This document shows positions 1 to 5,869 of a stretch of DNA of 7,729 nt, one piece after another. The position numbers were made by a program, and so were the translations under genes. Source of the stretch: Gemmatimonadota bacterium (GTDB lineage Bacteria; Gemmatimonadota; Gemmatimonadetes; Longimicrobiales; UBA6960); NCBI GenBank assembly GCA_022564535.1, contig JADFLD010000077.1, positions 1 to 7,729 of the forward strand. Reading direction: 5' to 3'. Numbering within the stretch: position 1 is the stretch's first letter; every line of letters begins with the position of its first letter. The notes under the pieces were generated by a model. It made no database searches. It was not told where the DNA came from and saw only the letters and a program-made list of their open reading frames with translations.

Positions 1-1
1 G

Positions 2-328
2 GACCGCCCCGAGGCCCTCGAGGCGGCGTGGCGTGAGAGCGGGAGCGATTTCTACCAGGGTCTGATCCTCTATGCCAGCGCATGGGTTCACTGGGAGCGG
101 AGGAACGCGCACGGTGTGCGGGCTCAGCTCGCGAAGACCTTGGCGCGTCTGGAGCCCTATCCCTCCGCCTACCTCGGGCTCGACGTCGCCGAACTGCGTG
201 CCCACTGCGTCGCGGTTCGGCAGGAGGTGGCCGAAAACCCCGATGGCTGGCCCGGCCGGGTCGAGGCCTTGCCTCTCGCGTTCGCTACGGATCGCCTCAG
301 GGGCGACGAGTCGGAGCTCGAGGACTGA
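2..328 (+). CDS. DUF309 family protein (3' part)
   Basis: This is the last 108 codons of a gene whose start lies left of the window; it is open from the first complete codon to a TGA. The visible protein has the helical signature of the DUF309 family: a helix with YQGLILYASAWVHWERRN, then a helix of the GVRAQLAKTLARLEPYP type, and then a GLDVAELRAH segment. The family is a small all-helical domain found in many bacteria, and its biochemical role is not established. The usual N-terminal FxxxHExWE-type part would lie outside the window; only the second half of the domain is seen. The acidic C-terminus (DESELED) is typical of a natural end. The gene converges on the ATP-grasp gene with 33 bases between the two stops, so context gives no hint of function. 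The family call is by remembered motif similarity. Confidence 0.7.
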   Translation, partial: DRPEALEAAWRESGSDFYQGLILYASAWVHWERRNAHGVRAQLAKTLARLEPYPSAYLGLDVAELRAHCVAVRQEVAENPDGWPGRVEALPLAFATDRLRGDESELED

Positions 329-361
329 CCGCTCGCGCCGCGCCCTCCATGTTTCGCCTCG

Positions 362-1600
362 TCACTCCGGTTCGATCTCCACCTCCATTCGGGCGTGTGC
401 GTCCCGGAGCGCGGCCTCAACCTGATTGGGCGTCTCCGCCCGGGCAAAAAGGAACCCCAAGTACCGATTGCCTTCAGGCAGAGGGACCACGATCTGGCCT
501 AACGGGATCGTGATTTCGAGGCCCTCGATGCCCGGCACTTCCAGCGCGGCCTCCAACCCGCCGACATGGCGTAGGACGCCGGCCCGGGGTATCGGCAGCA
601 TCATGACGCCAGCCGCCCCGGTCTCTCGAACGAAACCGTGCAGCGGCATGCCCAGCGCATGACGCAGTATGAGCTCCTCCAAGGCCGCTTGGGGCTCGAA
701 CCGGAGGATCGCGGAGCACCGACCCCCAATTGAACGCGGGGCGATCTCGAGTAGCGAGACCTGGTCGCCTTCCACACGCAACTCCGCATGAATGGGACCG
801 TCAGAGAGCCCCAGATGGGCGACGCAGCGCCGCACGAAGGACACGATGTCGTCCTGAACCCTGCGCGGGAGGCGCGAAGGAGTGACGAGTATGGTCTCCT
901 CGAAGAACGGCCCCTCCATGGGGTCCGGTTTGTCGAGGATGGCCAGGGGGAGGAGCTCACCCCCGACGACGATCCCTTCCACGGCGACTTCGCGTCCTGG
1001 CAGGTAGGCCTCGATCAGAATCTCGGACGCCTCGCCTTCGCTTCGCCCGGCGACGCCGCTGTCCCCGAGAATGTCCCGAATCCGATGCCAGGCACGGACG
1101 AACTCCTGGGGCGTATCAGCCCGGATCACGCCACGGCTGGCCGAGAGCGAAAGCGGCTTGAGAACGCAGGGGAAAACTGTCTTCGACGCCACGCCGACCG
1201 GATCGTCTTGGAGTGAGGCCACGTGGAACCAAGGTGCCGAGACCCCCTCCGCCGAGAGACGCCTCCGCATGAGAGCCTTGTCCCGGGCCCGCCGGACCGC
1301 CTCGAGTGGATGATGTCTCAGGCCAAGAGCCTCGGACGCCGCTGCCGCCAACGGCGTGAACCCGTCCTCCGCCGCCACGATCGCCGCCAAGGGATACTCC
1401 GAGGCGAAGCGCACGATGGTGGCCGTGGATCGCTCGACGTCTTGGACCCCAACCGTGAGCGTACCGCCTGGAGCCAGATCGGCCAGCACCTGCCTATGAT
1501 TCGAACCCACGGTCACGATCACGCCGAGGCGGCGCGCCGCTAGGAGAAAAGCCTCGGCTCTATAGCTGGTTCGGGCGAAGAGGAGGAGGACCCGGGGCAA
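362..1600 (-). CDS. ATP-grasp carboxylate-amine ligase (LAL-type)
   Basis: The 412-residue protein has ATP-grasp architecture. A pre-ATP-grasp Rossmann-like lobe (about residues 1-105) begins RVLLLFARTSYRAEAF. The ATP-binding part has a nucleotide lysine at K148 (VLKPL) followed by a small-residue loop (SLSASRGV), then IEAYLPGREVAVEG (E197, E204, E208) and the Mg-binding stretch IHAEL (H271, E273) with LLEIAPRSIGG (E285, R289). The tail (about 330-405, GVMMLPIPRAGVL to GNRYLGFLFARAET) resembles the C-terminal domain of L-amino-acid ligases and carnosine-synthase-like enzymes. Such enzymes form a C-N bond through an acyl-phosphate; the substrate here cannot be read from the sequence. The start is TTG, with a weak GGCGGA 6 bases upstream; it places the first beta strand at the N-terminus, and no ATG or GTG lies between it and the in-frame TAG that ends nfuA, 24 bases away. 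Co-transcription with nfuA is likely. Confidence 0.85.
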   Translation of the reverse strand: MPRVLLLFARTSYRAEAFLLAARRLGVIVTVGSNHRQVLADLAPGGTLTVGVQDVERSTATIVRFASEYPLAAIVAAEDGFTPLAAAASEALGLRHHPLEAVRRARDKALMRRRLSAEGVSAPWFHVASLQDDPVGVASKTVFPCVLKPLSLSASRGVIRADTPQEFVRAWHRIRDILGDSGVAGRSEGEASEILIEAYLPGREVAVEGIVVGGELLPLAILDKPDPMEGPFFEETILVTPSRLPRRVQDDIVSFVRRCVAHLGLSDGPIHAELRVEGDQVSLLEIAPRSIGGRCSAILRFEPQAALEELILRHALGMPLHGFVRETGAAGVMMLPIPRAGVLRHVGGLEAALEVPGIEGLEITIPLGQIVVPLPEGNRYLGFLFARAETPNQVEAALRDAHARMEVEIEPE

Positions 1601-1624
1601 GAATGGTCCGCCGCTGGAGTGACG

Positions 1625-2236
1625 CTACTTCTCGGCGGCGAAGTAGGGGCTGTCGCCCTCCGAATGGTTCGTTACGTCCTGGATGCCGACGATTTCCGGA
1701 ACCTTTTCCATGAGGATTTTCTCGATCCCCTGGCTCAGAGTTACGGACGCCATGCCGCAACCCTGGCAGCCCCCACCCATCTGCAGGTAGACGATGTTGT
1801 CCCTCACGTCGACCAACGTCACGGTCCCACCATGCTGGGCCACTCCAGGGTTCACGTATTGGTCGATTACCTGCTTGACCCGGTCGGCGAGGGGACCCTC
1901 CAACGGCTTGGCGCCGATCGGCACCAGGTTCGGGTTCTCCACCTTGAACCCGCTCTCCATCAACGTCTCGACCCAATCAATGCGGGCACCGTCGAGAATC
2001 TTCACACTCTCGGGGTCCATCACGACCATGAACCCGGGGTCGTCGAACACCACGTCCTCTTCGCACCGCTCGTTGTACTCGATCAGCGTGATTTCGTAGC
2101 GGGGATCGAGCGGACTGGGGCTCGCGACATGGATGCGCAGCGCGAGCTCCGTGTCGGGGTCACCCTCCAAGAATCCGAGGACGGTCTCTCTTGCGAGGTC
2201 CGTGAACTCGACGGGCGCCTTCGTGGTGTTGCTCAT
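1625..2236 (-). CDS. nfuA: NfuA-type Fe-S cluster carrier protein
   Basis: The 203-residue protein has two domains. Residues about 7-100 form an A-type (IscA/HesB-like) domain of the kind in E. coli NfuA; its only cysteine is C58, so the three-cysteine A-type ligand set is absent, as in other NfuA proteins. Residues about 112-185 form the NifU C-terminal domain, with IDQYVNPGVAQHGG and GGGCQGCGM, giving the CxxC pair C157/C160. In the family, this pair bridges a [4Fe-4S] cluster between two subunits and hands it to target apoproteins in the cytosol, especially under oxidative stress or iron limitation. The start is ATG with no strong Shine-Dalgarno. It lies 97 bases downstream of tRNA-Val on the same strand; a weak promoter-like pair (GTGACG, 18 bases, TAGATT ending near 2277) is possible but unconvincing. 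The downstream neighbour is the ATP-grasp gene. Confidence 0.93.
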   Translation of the reverse strand: MSNTTKAPVEFTDLARETVLGFLEGDPDTELALRIHVASPSPLDPRYEITLIEYNERCEEDVVFDDPGFMVVMDPESVKILDGARIDWVETLMESGFKVENPNLVPIGAKPLEGPLADRVKQVIDQYVNPGVAQHGGTVTLVDVRDNIVYLQMGGGCQGCGMASVTLSQGIEKILMEKVPEIVGIQDVTNHSEGDSPYFAAEK

Positions 2237-2291
2237 TACTTAAGCGTCGACTCGGGCTGGTCGATGGACGAGCCCCAATCTAGCCGTATCA

Positions 2292-2301
2292 GGGGATCCC
2301 C
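2292..2301. repeat. 10-bp perfect palindrome GGGGATCCCC
   Basis: A perfect 10-base palindrome lies in the gap between tRNA-Val and nfuA. It has no unpaired loop, so it is more likely a protein-binding site or chance than an RNA hairpin. Nothing else in the gap supports a specific operator. Confidence 0.25.
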
Positions 2302-2333
2302 GTCACACCCGCGCCCCGGCCCTCCGCTCTCCA

Positions 2334-2406
2334 TGGTCGCTGCAGGACTCGAACCTGCGACATCTACGATGTGAACGTAGCGCTCTACCAGCTGAGCTAA
2401 GCGACC
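2334..2406 (-). tRNA. tRNA-Val (anticodon CAC)
   Basis: The minus strand folds into a full cloverleaf. The 7-bp acceptor pairs GGTCGCT with AGCGACC. The D arm is GCTC/GAGC around AGCTGGTA, the anticodon stem is CTACG/CGTAG around loop TTCACAT (anticodon CAC, reading GUG valine codons), and the T arm is GCAGG/CCTGC around TTCGAGT. The discriminator base is A. The next genomic bases are TGG, so CCA is not encoded and must be added after transcription. The gene lies 55 bases downstream of tRNA-Glu on the same strand, and the two probably come from one precursor. Confidence 0.97.
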
Positions 2407-2419
2407 GCTTCAGGCACTC

Positions 2420-2446
2420 GAGGCCCGGACCCACGGTCCGGACCTC
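2420..2446 (-). other. 12-bp RNA hairpin in the inter-tRNA spacer
   Basis: In the minus-strand transcript, the spacer between the two tRNA genes can form a continuous 12-bp stem. GAGGUCCGGACC pairs with GGUCCGGGCCUC around a 3-base GUG loop. The one imperfect position is a G-U wobble in the tRNA-sense RNA, but would be an unpaired A/C in the opposite strand, which suggests the structure works in this direction. No T-run follows it, so it is not a classic intrinsic terminator; it could be a processing signal, an attenuator or a spacer that keeps the two tRNAs from misfolding. Confidence 0.6.
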
Positions 2447-2461
2447 TCCACGTGTCTGCTA

Positions 2462-2534
2462 TACCCCCACGGGGACTCGAACCCCGGTCTCCGCCGTGAG
2501 AGGGCGATATCCTAGGCCACTAGACGATGGGGGC
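2462..2534 (-). tRNA. tRNA-Glu (anticodon CTC)
   Basis: The minus strand gives a cloverleaf with acceptor GCCCCCA/TGGGGGT (position 1:72 is a G-U wobble). The D arm contains GTCTAGTGGCCTAGGAT, the anticodon stem is TCGCC/GGCGG around loop CTCTCAC (anticodon CTC, reading GAG), and the T arm is CGGGG/CCCCG around TTCGAGT. The short D stem and the GTCTAG...CCTAGGA pattern are typical of bacterial tRNA-Glu. The discriminator is A and CCA is not encoded. It is the first gene of the tRNA pair, about 27 bases after the predicted transcription start. Confidence 0.96.
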
Positions 2535-2567
2535 ATCGTCGGCCCCCCGATTTTACGGAGGGCACAA

Positions 2568-2596
2568 ATTTTACCCAAGCGCCTGCGGAAGCTCAA
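2568..2596 (-). promoter_or_regulatory. sigma70-type promoter of the tRNA-Glu/tRNA-Val unit
   Basis: On the minus strand a -35 element TTGAGC (2591-2596) is followed by a 17-base spacer and a -10 element TAAAAT (2568-2573). This is a 4/6 and a 5/6 match at the optimal spacing. The predicted start is near 2561, giving a leader of about 27 bases before the mature tRNA-Glu 5' end at 2534, a normal arrangement for a stable-RNA operon. The same promoter may also feed nfuA and the ATP-grasp gene by read-through. Confidence 0.65.
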
Positions 2597-2700
2597 CCCC
2601 TCAACGCTTTTCGATACGTGAGAGTCTTAAGAAATAGGTCGAGCGTTTTCAGCGGGCGGGAAGCACATGCCGTCTGCTAGCGTAAATGGGTTTCAAACAC

Positions 2701-2704
2701 GGAG
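2701..2704 (+). promoter_or_regulatory. Shine-Dalgarno GGAG deciding the start at 2712
   Basis: GGAG lies 7 bases before the ATG at 2712. This is the best-placed ribosome-binding site among three candidate ATG codons (2667, 2712, 2727) and gives a protein of usual family length. An alternative GGGAAG sits before the ATG at 2667. Confidence 0.5.
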
Positions 2705-2711
2705 TTGGGCG

Positions 2712-3026
2712 ATGCCGGTGGCGGAAATGGGGACGAAGCTCAACACGGAGTCGGTTCGGGGGTGGCTCAACGGACGCCGCGGCTGGAAGCGGCGCGCGAA
2801 CAGGCTGACCAAGGATTTCAACTTTACGAACTTCCGTGACTCCATCGTGTTCGTGAATCGAGTAGCCACGCTCGCCGACAGCCACAAGCACCTCCCCGAT
2901 ATCGAAGTGCACAACGCCACCGTAACGCTGTCCCTGAGCACGCGCGACGCGGGCGGCATCACGGAGAAGGATCTCGGCCTGGCCGAGCAGATCGACTTCG
3001 CGACGTCGTTCGGGAGCCACCACTAG
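2712..3026 (+). CDS. Pterin-4a-carbinolamine dehydratase-like protein, degenerate active site
   Basis: The 104-residue protein (counted from the ATG at 2712) follows the PCD/DCoH fold end to end: a GWKRRANRLTKDFNFTNF strand-helix start, then FVNRVATLADSHKHLPDIEV, LSLSTRDAGGIT and a terminal EKDLGLAEQID helix. Genuine dehydratases, which regenerate tetrahydrobiopterin for aromatic amino acid hydroxylases, carry H-[HN]-P, an aromatic residue 5-6 positions later, and a second His/Trp in the THD position. Here the first His is kept (KHLPD), the second is Leu, the aromatic site is Asn and the THD histidine is Arg (STRD). Catalysis is therefore doubtful; a structural or regulatory role is an inference. 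An upstream ATG at 2667 would add 15 residues. The gene is divergent from the tRNA unit and convergent with the HAD phosphatase. No convincing plus-strand promoter was found. Confidence 0.82.
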   Translation: MPVAEMGTKLNTESVRGWLNGRRGWKRRANRLTKDFNFTNFRDSIVFVNRVATLADSHKHLPDIEVHNATVTLSLSTRDAGGITEKDLGLAEQIDFATSFGSHH

Positions 3027-3058
3027 CAGCCGCTGATCGCGGTCCGCTCAGGCTGCTA
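3024..3058. terminator. Inverted repeat spanning the convergent stop codons
   Basis: TAGCAGCC (3024-3031) and GGCTGCTA (3051-3058) are perfect 8-base inverted repeats around a 19-base loop that itself contains GCGGTCCGC. The left arm begins with the TAG stop of the dehydratase-like gene, and the right arm contains the TAG stop of the minus-strand phosphatase gene. The position between convergent genes suggests a shared bidirectional terminator, but no T-tract follows on either strand, so this remains an inference. Confidence 0.4.
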
Positions 3059-3727
3059 CGGCTCACTGACCGGGGCGGTCCGCAGTACGTCCTCCATCCG
3101 ATCTAAAAAAAAGTCCGGCGACTCGGCTTCGAGCACCCGGCGATCGATGGGACCCCACCCCACGGCAGCGGTCCGCGTGCCCGCCGCCCTGCCCGCAGTC
3201 AGATCGTGTGGCGAGTCACCCACGAAGAGCACTTCCTCGGCTCGACCGTCCAACCCGAGCGAGGCCAGAGCGCGCAGAACCGGCTCTGGATCGGGCTTTC
3301 CGCGCTCGACCTCATCCCCGCAGACCACGACATCGAACCGGTCCTGAAGGCCGCACGCTTTCATCGTCCTAGCCGCAATCGCGCTCCCTTTGCTCGTCAC
3401 GACGGCGAGTAGCGTACCGCGGGCCCTCAGCTCGGACAGCACCGAGAGGGCCCCGGGAAACGCACCGACCATCTCATCGTGCCGGGTACGCTGGAAGCTC
3501 ACGTACGTCTCGAGCATCGCGAGGCGCTCCTCCTCGGTTCGCGCGAAGTCGCGGAGCTGAACGGGCAAAGGCATGCCGATCGTCTCGAGGAAACGCGACT
3601 CCGCCGGCACCTCGCCGAGGTGAGTTTCCATGGTATGACGAAAGCTGAGCAGAATCAGGTCGATGGTGTCCGCCAACGTTCCGTCCAGATCGAAGAAGAC
3701 GCCCGACCACATGGGTTCCTCGGTCAT
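3056..3727 (-). CDS. HAD phosphatase, PpaX/phosphoglycolate phosphatase-like
   Basis: The 223-residue protein has all four HAD motifs: DLDGT (D13 nucleophile, D15 acid/base), VVTSKG (T111), GKPDP (K144) and GDSPHD (D171, D175). An alpha-helical cap lies between motifs I and II (about residues 20-90). The cap, the RHDEMV segment and the PDFFLDRMEDVL end resemble Bacillus PpaX pyrophosphatase, and the overall layout also fits Gph phosphoglycolate phosphatases. Both are cytosolic and Mg-dependent; the substrate is not decided by sequence. The ATG start at 3727 overlaps the stop of the upstream hydrolase gene as ATGA, which suggests translational coupling; a second ATG at 3712 has a better-spaced GAGG and could also be used. 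It is the last gene of the minus-strand cluster and ends inside the inverted repeat at 3024-3058. Confidence 0.9.
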   Translation of the reverse strand: MTEEPMWSGVFFDLDGTLADTIDLILLSFRHTMETHLGEVPAESRFLETIGMPLPVQLRDFARTEEERLAMLETYVSFQRTRHDEMVGAFPGALSVLSELRARGTLLAVVTSKGSAIAARTMKACGLQDRFDVVVCGDEVERGKPDPEPVLRALASLGLDGRAEEVLFVGDSPHDLTAGRAAGTRTAAVGWGPIDRRVLEAESPDFFLDRMEDVLRTAPVSEP

Positions 3728-4476
3728 GATGGTGCCCGCGTGTCGCGTCCACCGACGCGACCGTCCGCGAGGAATGCTCGGACGACATCGAACACGCCCT
3801 GATGGCGCAGGAGTCCGGCGTGCGTGGGGCAGCAGAGCTCGAAGTCGGGAACGCCAGGCAGAGTCGCGCTCTCTCCCGGAACGATGTGCGTGTCGACGAT
3901 GGTCCGGACCGTGATCGCGTCCACGCCCACCGGCGCAGGATGCTCCGCGTTCAACGTGTCCAGAAACGCGCTGCCCGGCATCATCTCCGCCCTGCCCCCG
4001 CCCCACGCCAGATGGGCGGACAGGGTGCCCCGATGCGGAGAGCCGATGAATGCGATGCGGCGGACCGGAGCGTCGGGGTGGCCTCTCAAGTACCATCGCG
4101 TCGCAAGGCCTCCCATGGAGTGCGCGACGATGTCGATCGTGTCCGCCCCGGTCCGCGCAATCAGCGCATCGACCGCCACGGCCAGCTCTTCCGCGTGATC
4201 GCGGTTGCTGCCTGCGGGGTCGGAAAACGTGATGGCCTCGACGTAGGAAAGCGGCCAACCGGACCCGAGCAGACGTATTCGCAGCGCCGCCAGGTCCCGG
4301 GCCGTGTCCAGCCAGCCCGGAACGAGGAGGACCGGCACATCGCCAGGCGAGTGTCGAGGGACAGCCGCCGCACCGACAACAACGGGACGCGCTGACGCTG
4401 GCGCGTGGACGAACAGGACGACCAGCGCTCCTACGAGCACGAGCGAGGCGATCAGGCCACCCGACCCTCTTCTCAC
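3724..4476 (-). CDS. Secreted lipase-like alpha/beta hydrolase
   Basis: The 250-residue protein starts with a signal peptide: MRRGSGG, a hydrophobic core at residues 8-23, and a likely cleavage after APASA (A29). The mature part is an alpha/beta hydrolase of the lipase class 2/PGAP1-like kind: VLLVPGW (oxyanion region, about 49-55), AHSMGG nucleophile elbow with S120 (Ala replaces the first Gly, as in Bacillus LipA), SPHRGT, D195 in VDTHIVP and H219 in PTHAGLL completing the triad. It probably hydrolyses ester lipids or similar esters in the periplasm or outside the cell; the substrate is unknown. Two adjacent cysteines (C215, C216) lie near the catalytic His. The GTG start at 4476 overlaps the aminotransferase stop as GTGA, with GAGG about 10 bases upstream, and gives the expected signal peptide. 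The stop overlaps the HAD start as ATGA. Longer in-frame readings upstream are shadow of the aminotransferase gene. Confidence 0.87.
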   Translation of the reverse strand: MRRGSGGLIASLVLVGALVVLFVHAPASARPVVVGAAAVPRHSPGDVPVLLVPGWLDTARDLAALRIRLLGSGWPLSYVEAITFSDPAGSNRDHAEELAVAVDALIARTGADTIDIVAHSMGGLATRWYLRGHPDAPVRRIAFIGSPHRGTLSAHLAWGGGRAEMMPGSAFLDTLNAEHPAPVGVDAITVRTIVDTHIVPGESATLPGVPDFELCCPTHAGLLRHQGVFDVVRAFLADGRVGGRDTRAPS

Positions 4477-5828
4477 AACGCCGCCTCGATCACCGTCGCC
4501 AGGTGCTCGACTGTGTAGCGGACCTGGTCCTCCGTCAGCCCCATGGGCGGCGTGAGCTCGAGTACATGTCCGTCGTCCCCGGCCGGGAGCACGATGAGGC
4601 CATGGAGGAGGGCCGACTCGGCGACGCTCACGCCGGCGCCGATCCTCCGTCCATCCGCTCCACCGAACTCGATGCCGAGAAGCAGACCCAAGCCCCTGAC
4701 GTCCACGACGCCCGGGAGGCCGCCGAGGCGCTCGGTCATCGCCGCGAGCAGCCTCGCTCCTTCGGCGTCCGCACGAGCGGGGAGCGCTTCGGCCTGGAGC
4801 GAGTCGAGCACGCCGATGGCGACCGCACACGCCAGAGGGTGCCCGAGAAACGTGCTCGTGTGGATCGCTTCCCCTTCGCTCGCAGGCCAAGCGTCCATGA
4901 CTCCGGCCGAGGCGAGACACGCCGACAGAGGGAGGCCTCCGCCGAGTGCTTTGCCGAGGCAGACGATGTCCGGGTCGAGCCCCACGGACGTCGACGCGAG
5001 CGTCTCCCCGCAACGACCCAGGCCCGTCATAATTTCGTCGGCGATCACCAGCGCGTCGGCCGCGCGCGCGAGCTCGGACAAGGCGGCCATGAAGCCCGCG
5101 GGAGGGACACGGGCGCCACCCCGGGCTTGTACGGGCTCCACGATCACGGCTCCGATCGGATCACCGTTCGGCGCGCCTCGAGCCAGCAGCGCGCGAACCG
5201 CTTCGAGCGCCGACGCCGCCGCGTCGGAGCCATCACGGATCGGGTCGGGGAACGGCGCGAACGCCACCCCCTCGTACACCCTCTCTGAGAACCGCGCACG
5301 GAAGTGGGGCCGTTCCGTGACGGCGAGCGCTCCGAGCGTCAGGCCGTGGTAGCCGCCTTCGAAGGCGAGAATTCCCGGCCGGCCCGTCGCAAGCTGGGCG
5401 GTCTTGAGGGCGGTCTCGACCGCCTCTGAGCCGGTCGACGACAGCACGACCCTGGTATCCGGCCAGGGACCGAGGGCGCAGAGTCGCTCCAGCAGCTCGA
5501 GCTTCTTCGTAGGCGGATGGACGTCGCCCATGCCATGGATCAGGCGCTCGCCTTGAGTAGCGATCGCCGACCGCACGGTTGAACTCGTGTGCCCGAAGAG
5601 GGCGACGCCGAACGCGGCGGTGAGATCGATGAAGACGTTTCCGTCGGCGTCGCGCACGTTGGTGCCCGCAGCCTCATCCCAGAAAATCGGCCATGCGTCG
5701 GTCACATGCGTGACGTTGCGAGACTCGACCCGCCGCAAGCGCTCGGCCAAACTTCGCGAGGCGGGGCCCGGAGGCCGCACGCGAAGGTCGGGAAGCTGCG
5801 ATCCGAACGGCGGACTACCTGGCCCCAC
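4473..5828 (-). CDS. Class III PLP-dependent aminotransferase
   Basis: The 451-residue enzyme is a fold-type I, class III (GabT/ArgD/ornithine-type) aminotransferase. Visible motifs are IDLTAAFGVALFGH, STGSEAVETALK (PLP phosphate loop, about 131-142), GGYHG (Y160, H161), VIVEPVQARGG, IADEIMTGLGR (D264 binds the pyridine nitrogen), LGKALGGGLPLSA (K293, Schiff-base lysine) and HTSTFLGHPLAC (T326). The length is normal, with about 40 residues before the first core motif. It moves an amino group between an omega-amino compound or amino acid and a keto acid in the cytosol; the substrate cannot be named. The GTG start at 5828 is set by an AAGGAGG site 4 bases upstream. It lies 41 bases behind fabI and overlaps the lipase gene by four bases, so the three genes are probably one transcript. 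Confidence 0.92.
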   Translation of the reverse strand: MGPGSPPFGSQLPDLRVRPPGPASRSLAERLRRVESRNVTHVTDAWPIFWDEAAGTNVRDADGNVFIDLTAAFGVALFGHTSSTVRSAIATQGERLIHGMGDVHPPTKKLELLERLCALGPWPDTRVVLSSTGSEAVETALKTAQLATGRPGILAFEGGYHGLTLGALAVTERPHFRARFSERVYEGVAFAPFPDPIRDGSDAAASALEAVRALLARGAPNGDPIGAVIVEPVQARGGARVPPAGFMAALSELARAADALVIADEIMTGLGRCGETLASTSVGLDPDIVCLGKALGGGLPLSACLASAGVMDAWPASEGEAIHTSTFLGHPLACAVAIGVLDSLQAEALPARADAEGARLLAAMTERLGGLPGVVDVRGLGLLLGIEFGGADGRRIGAGVSVAESALLHGLIVLPAGDDGHVLELTPPMGLTEDQVRYTVEHLATVIEAAL

Positions 5829-5832
5829 GGCC

Positions 5833-5839
5833 CCTCCTT
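5833..5839 (-). promoter_or_regulatory. Strong Shine-Dalgarno AAGGAGG for the aminotransferase
   Basis: AAGGAGG on the minus strand is nearly fully complementary to the 16S rRNA 3' end and lies 4 bases before the GTG at 5828. It fixes this non-ATG start and suggests the aminotransferase is translated independently of the upstream fabI. Confidence 0.75.
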
Positions 5840-5869
5840 CGCGGGCGGAAAGCTCTCGATCCTCGTCTG

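Noticed and set aside
72..513. Plus-strand frames overlapping the DUF309 end and the ATP-grasp tail
   Set aside because: They are Arg/Ser/Pro-rich shadows; the frame ending at 328 carries the recognisable DUF309 helices.
1619..2374. Long plus-strand open frame antisense to nfuA
   Set aside because: It mirrors nfuA, which has clear two-domain similarity and the CxxC motif; the antisense reading also runs into the tRNA-Val gene and has no family features.
3728..4258. Upstream in-frame extension of the HAD phosphatase reading frame
   Set aside because: It is Arg/Gly-rich sequence with no fold, it overlaps the well-supported lipase gene, and the ATGA overlap and DLDGT motif place the true start at 3727.
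4477..5013. Upstream in-frame extension of the lipase reading frame
   Set aside because: This part is a shadow of the aminotransferase gene; the GTG at 4476 gives a normal signal peptide and a GTGA overlap.
4503..5352. Two long plus-strand open frames across the aminotransferase
   Set aside because: They are low-complexity Arg/Pro/Ser-rich readings opposite a gene with a full set of PLP-enzyme motifs, as is common in GC-rich DNA.
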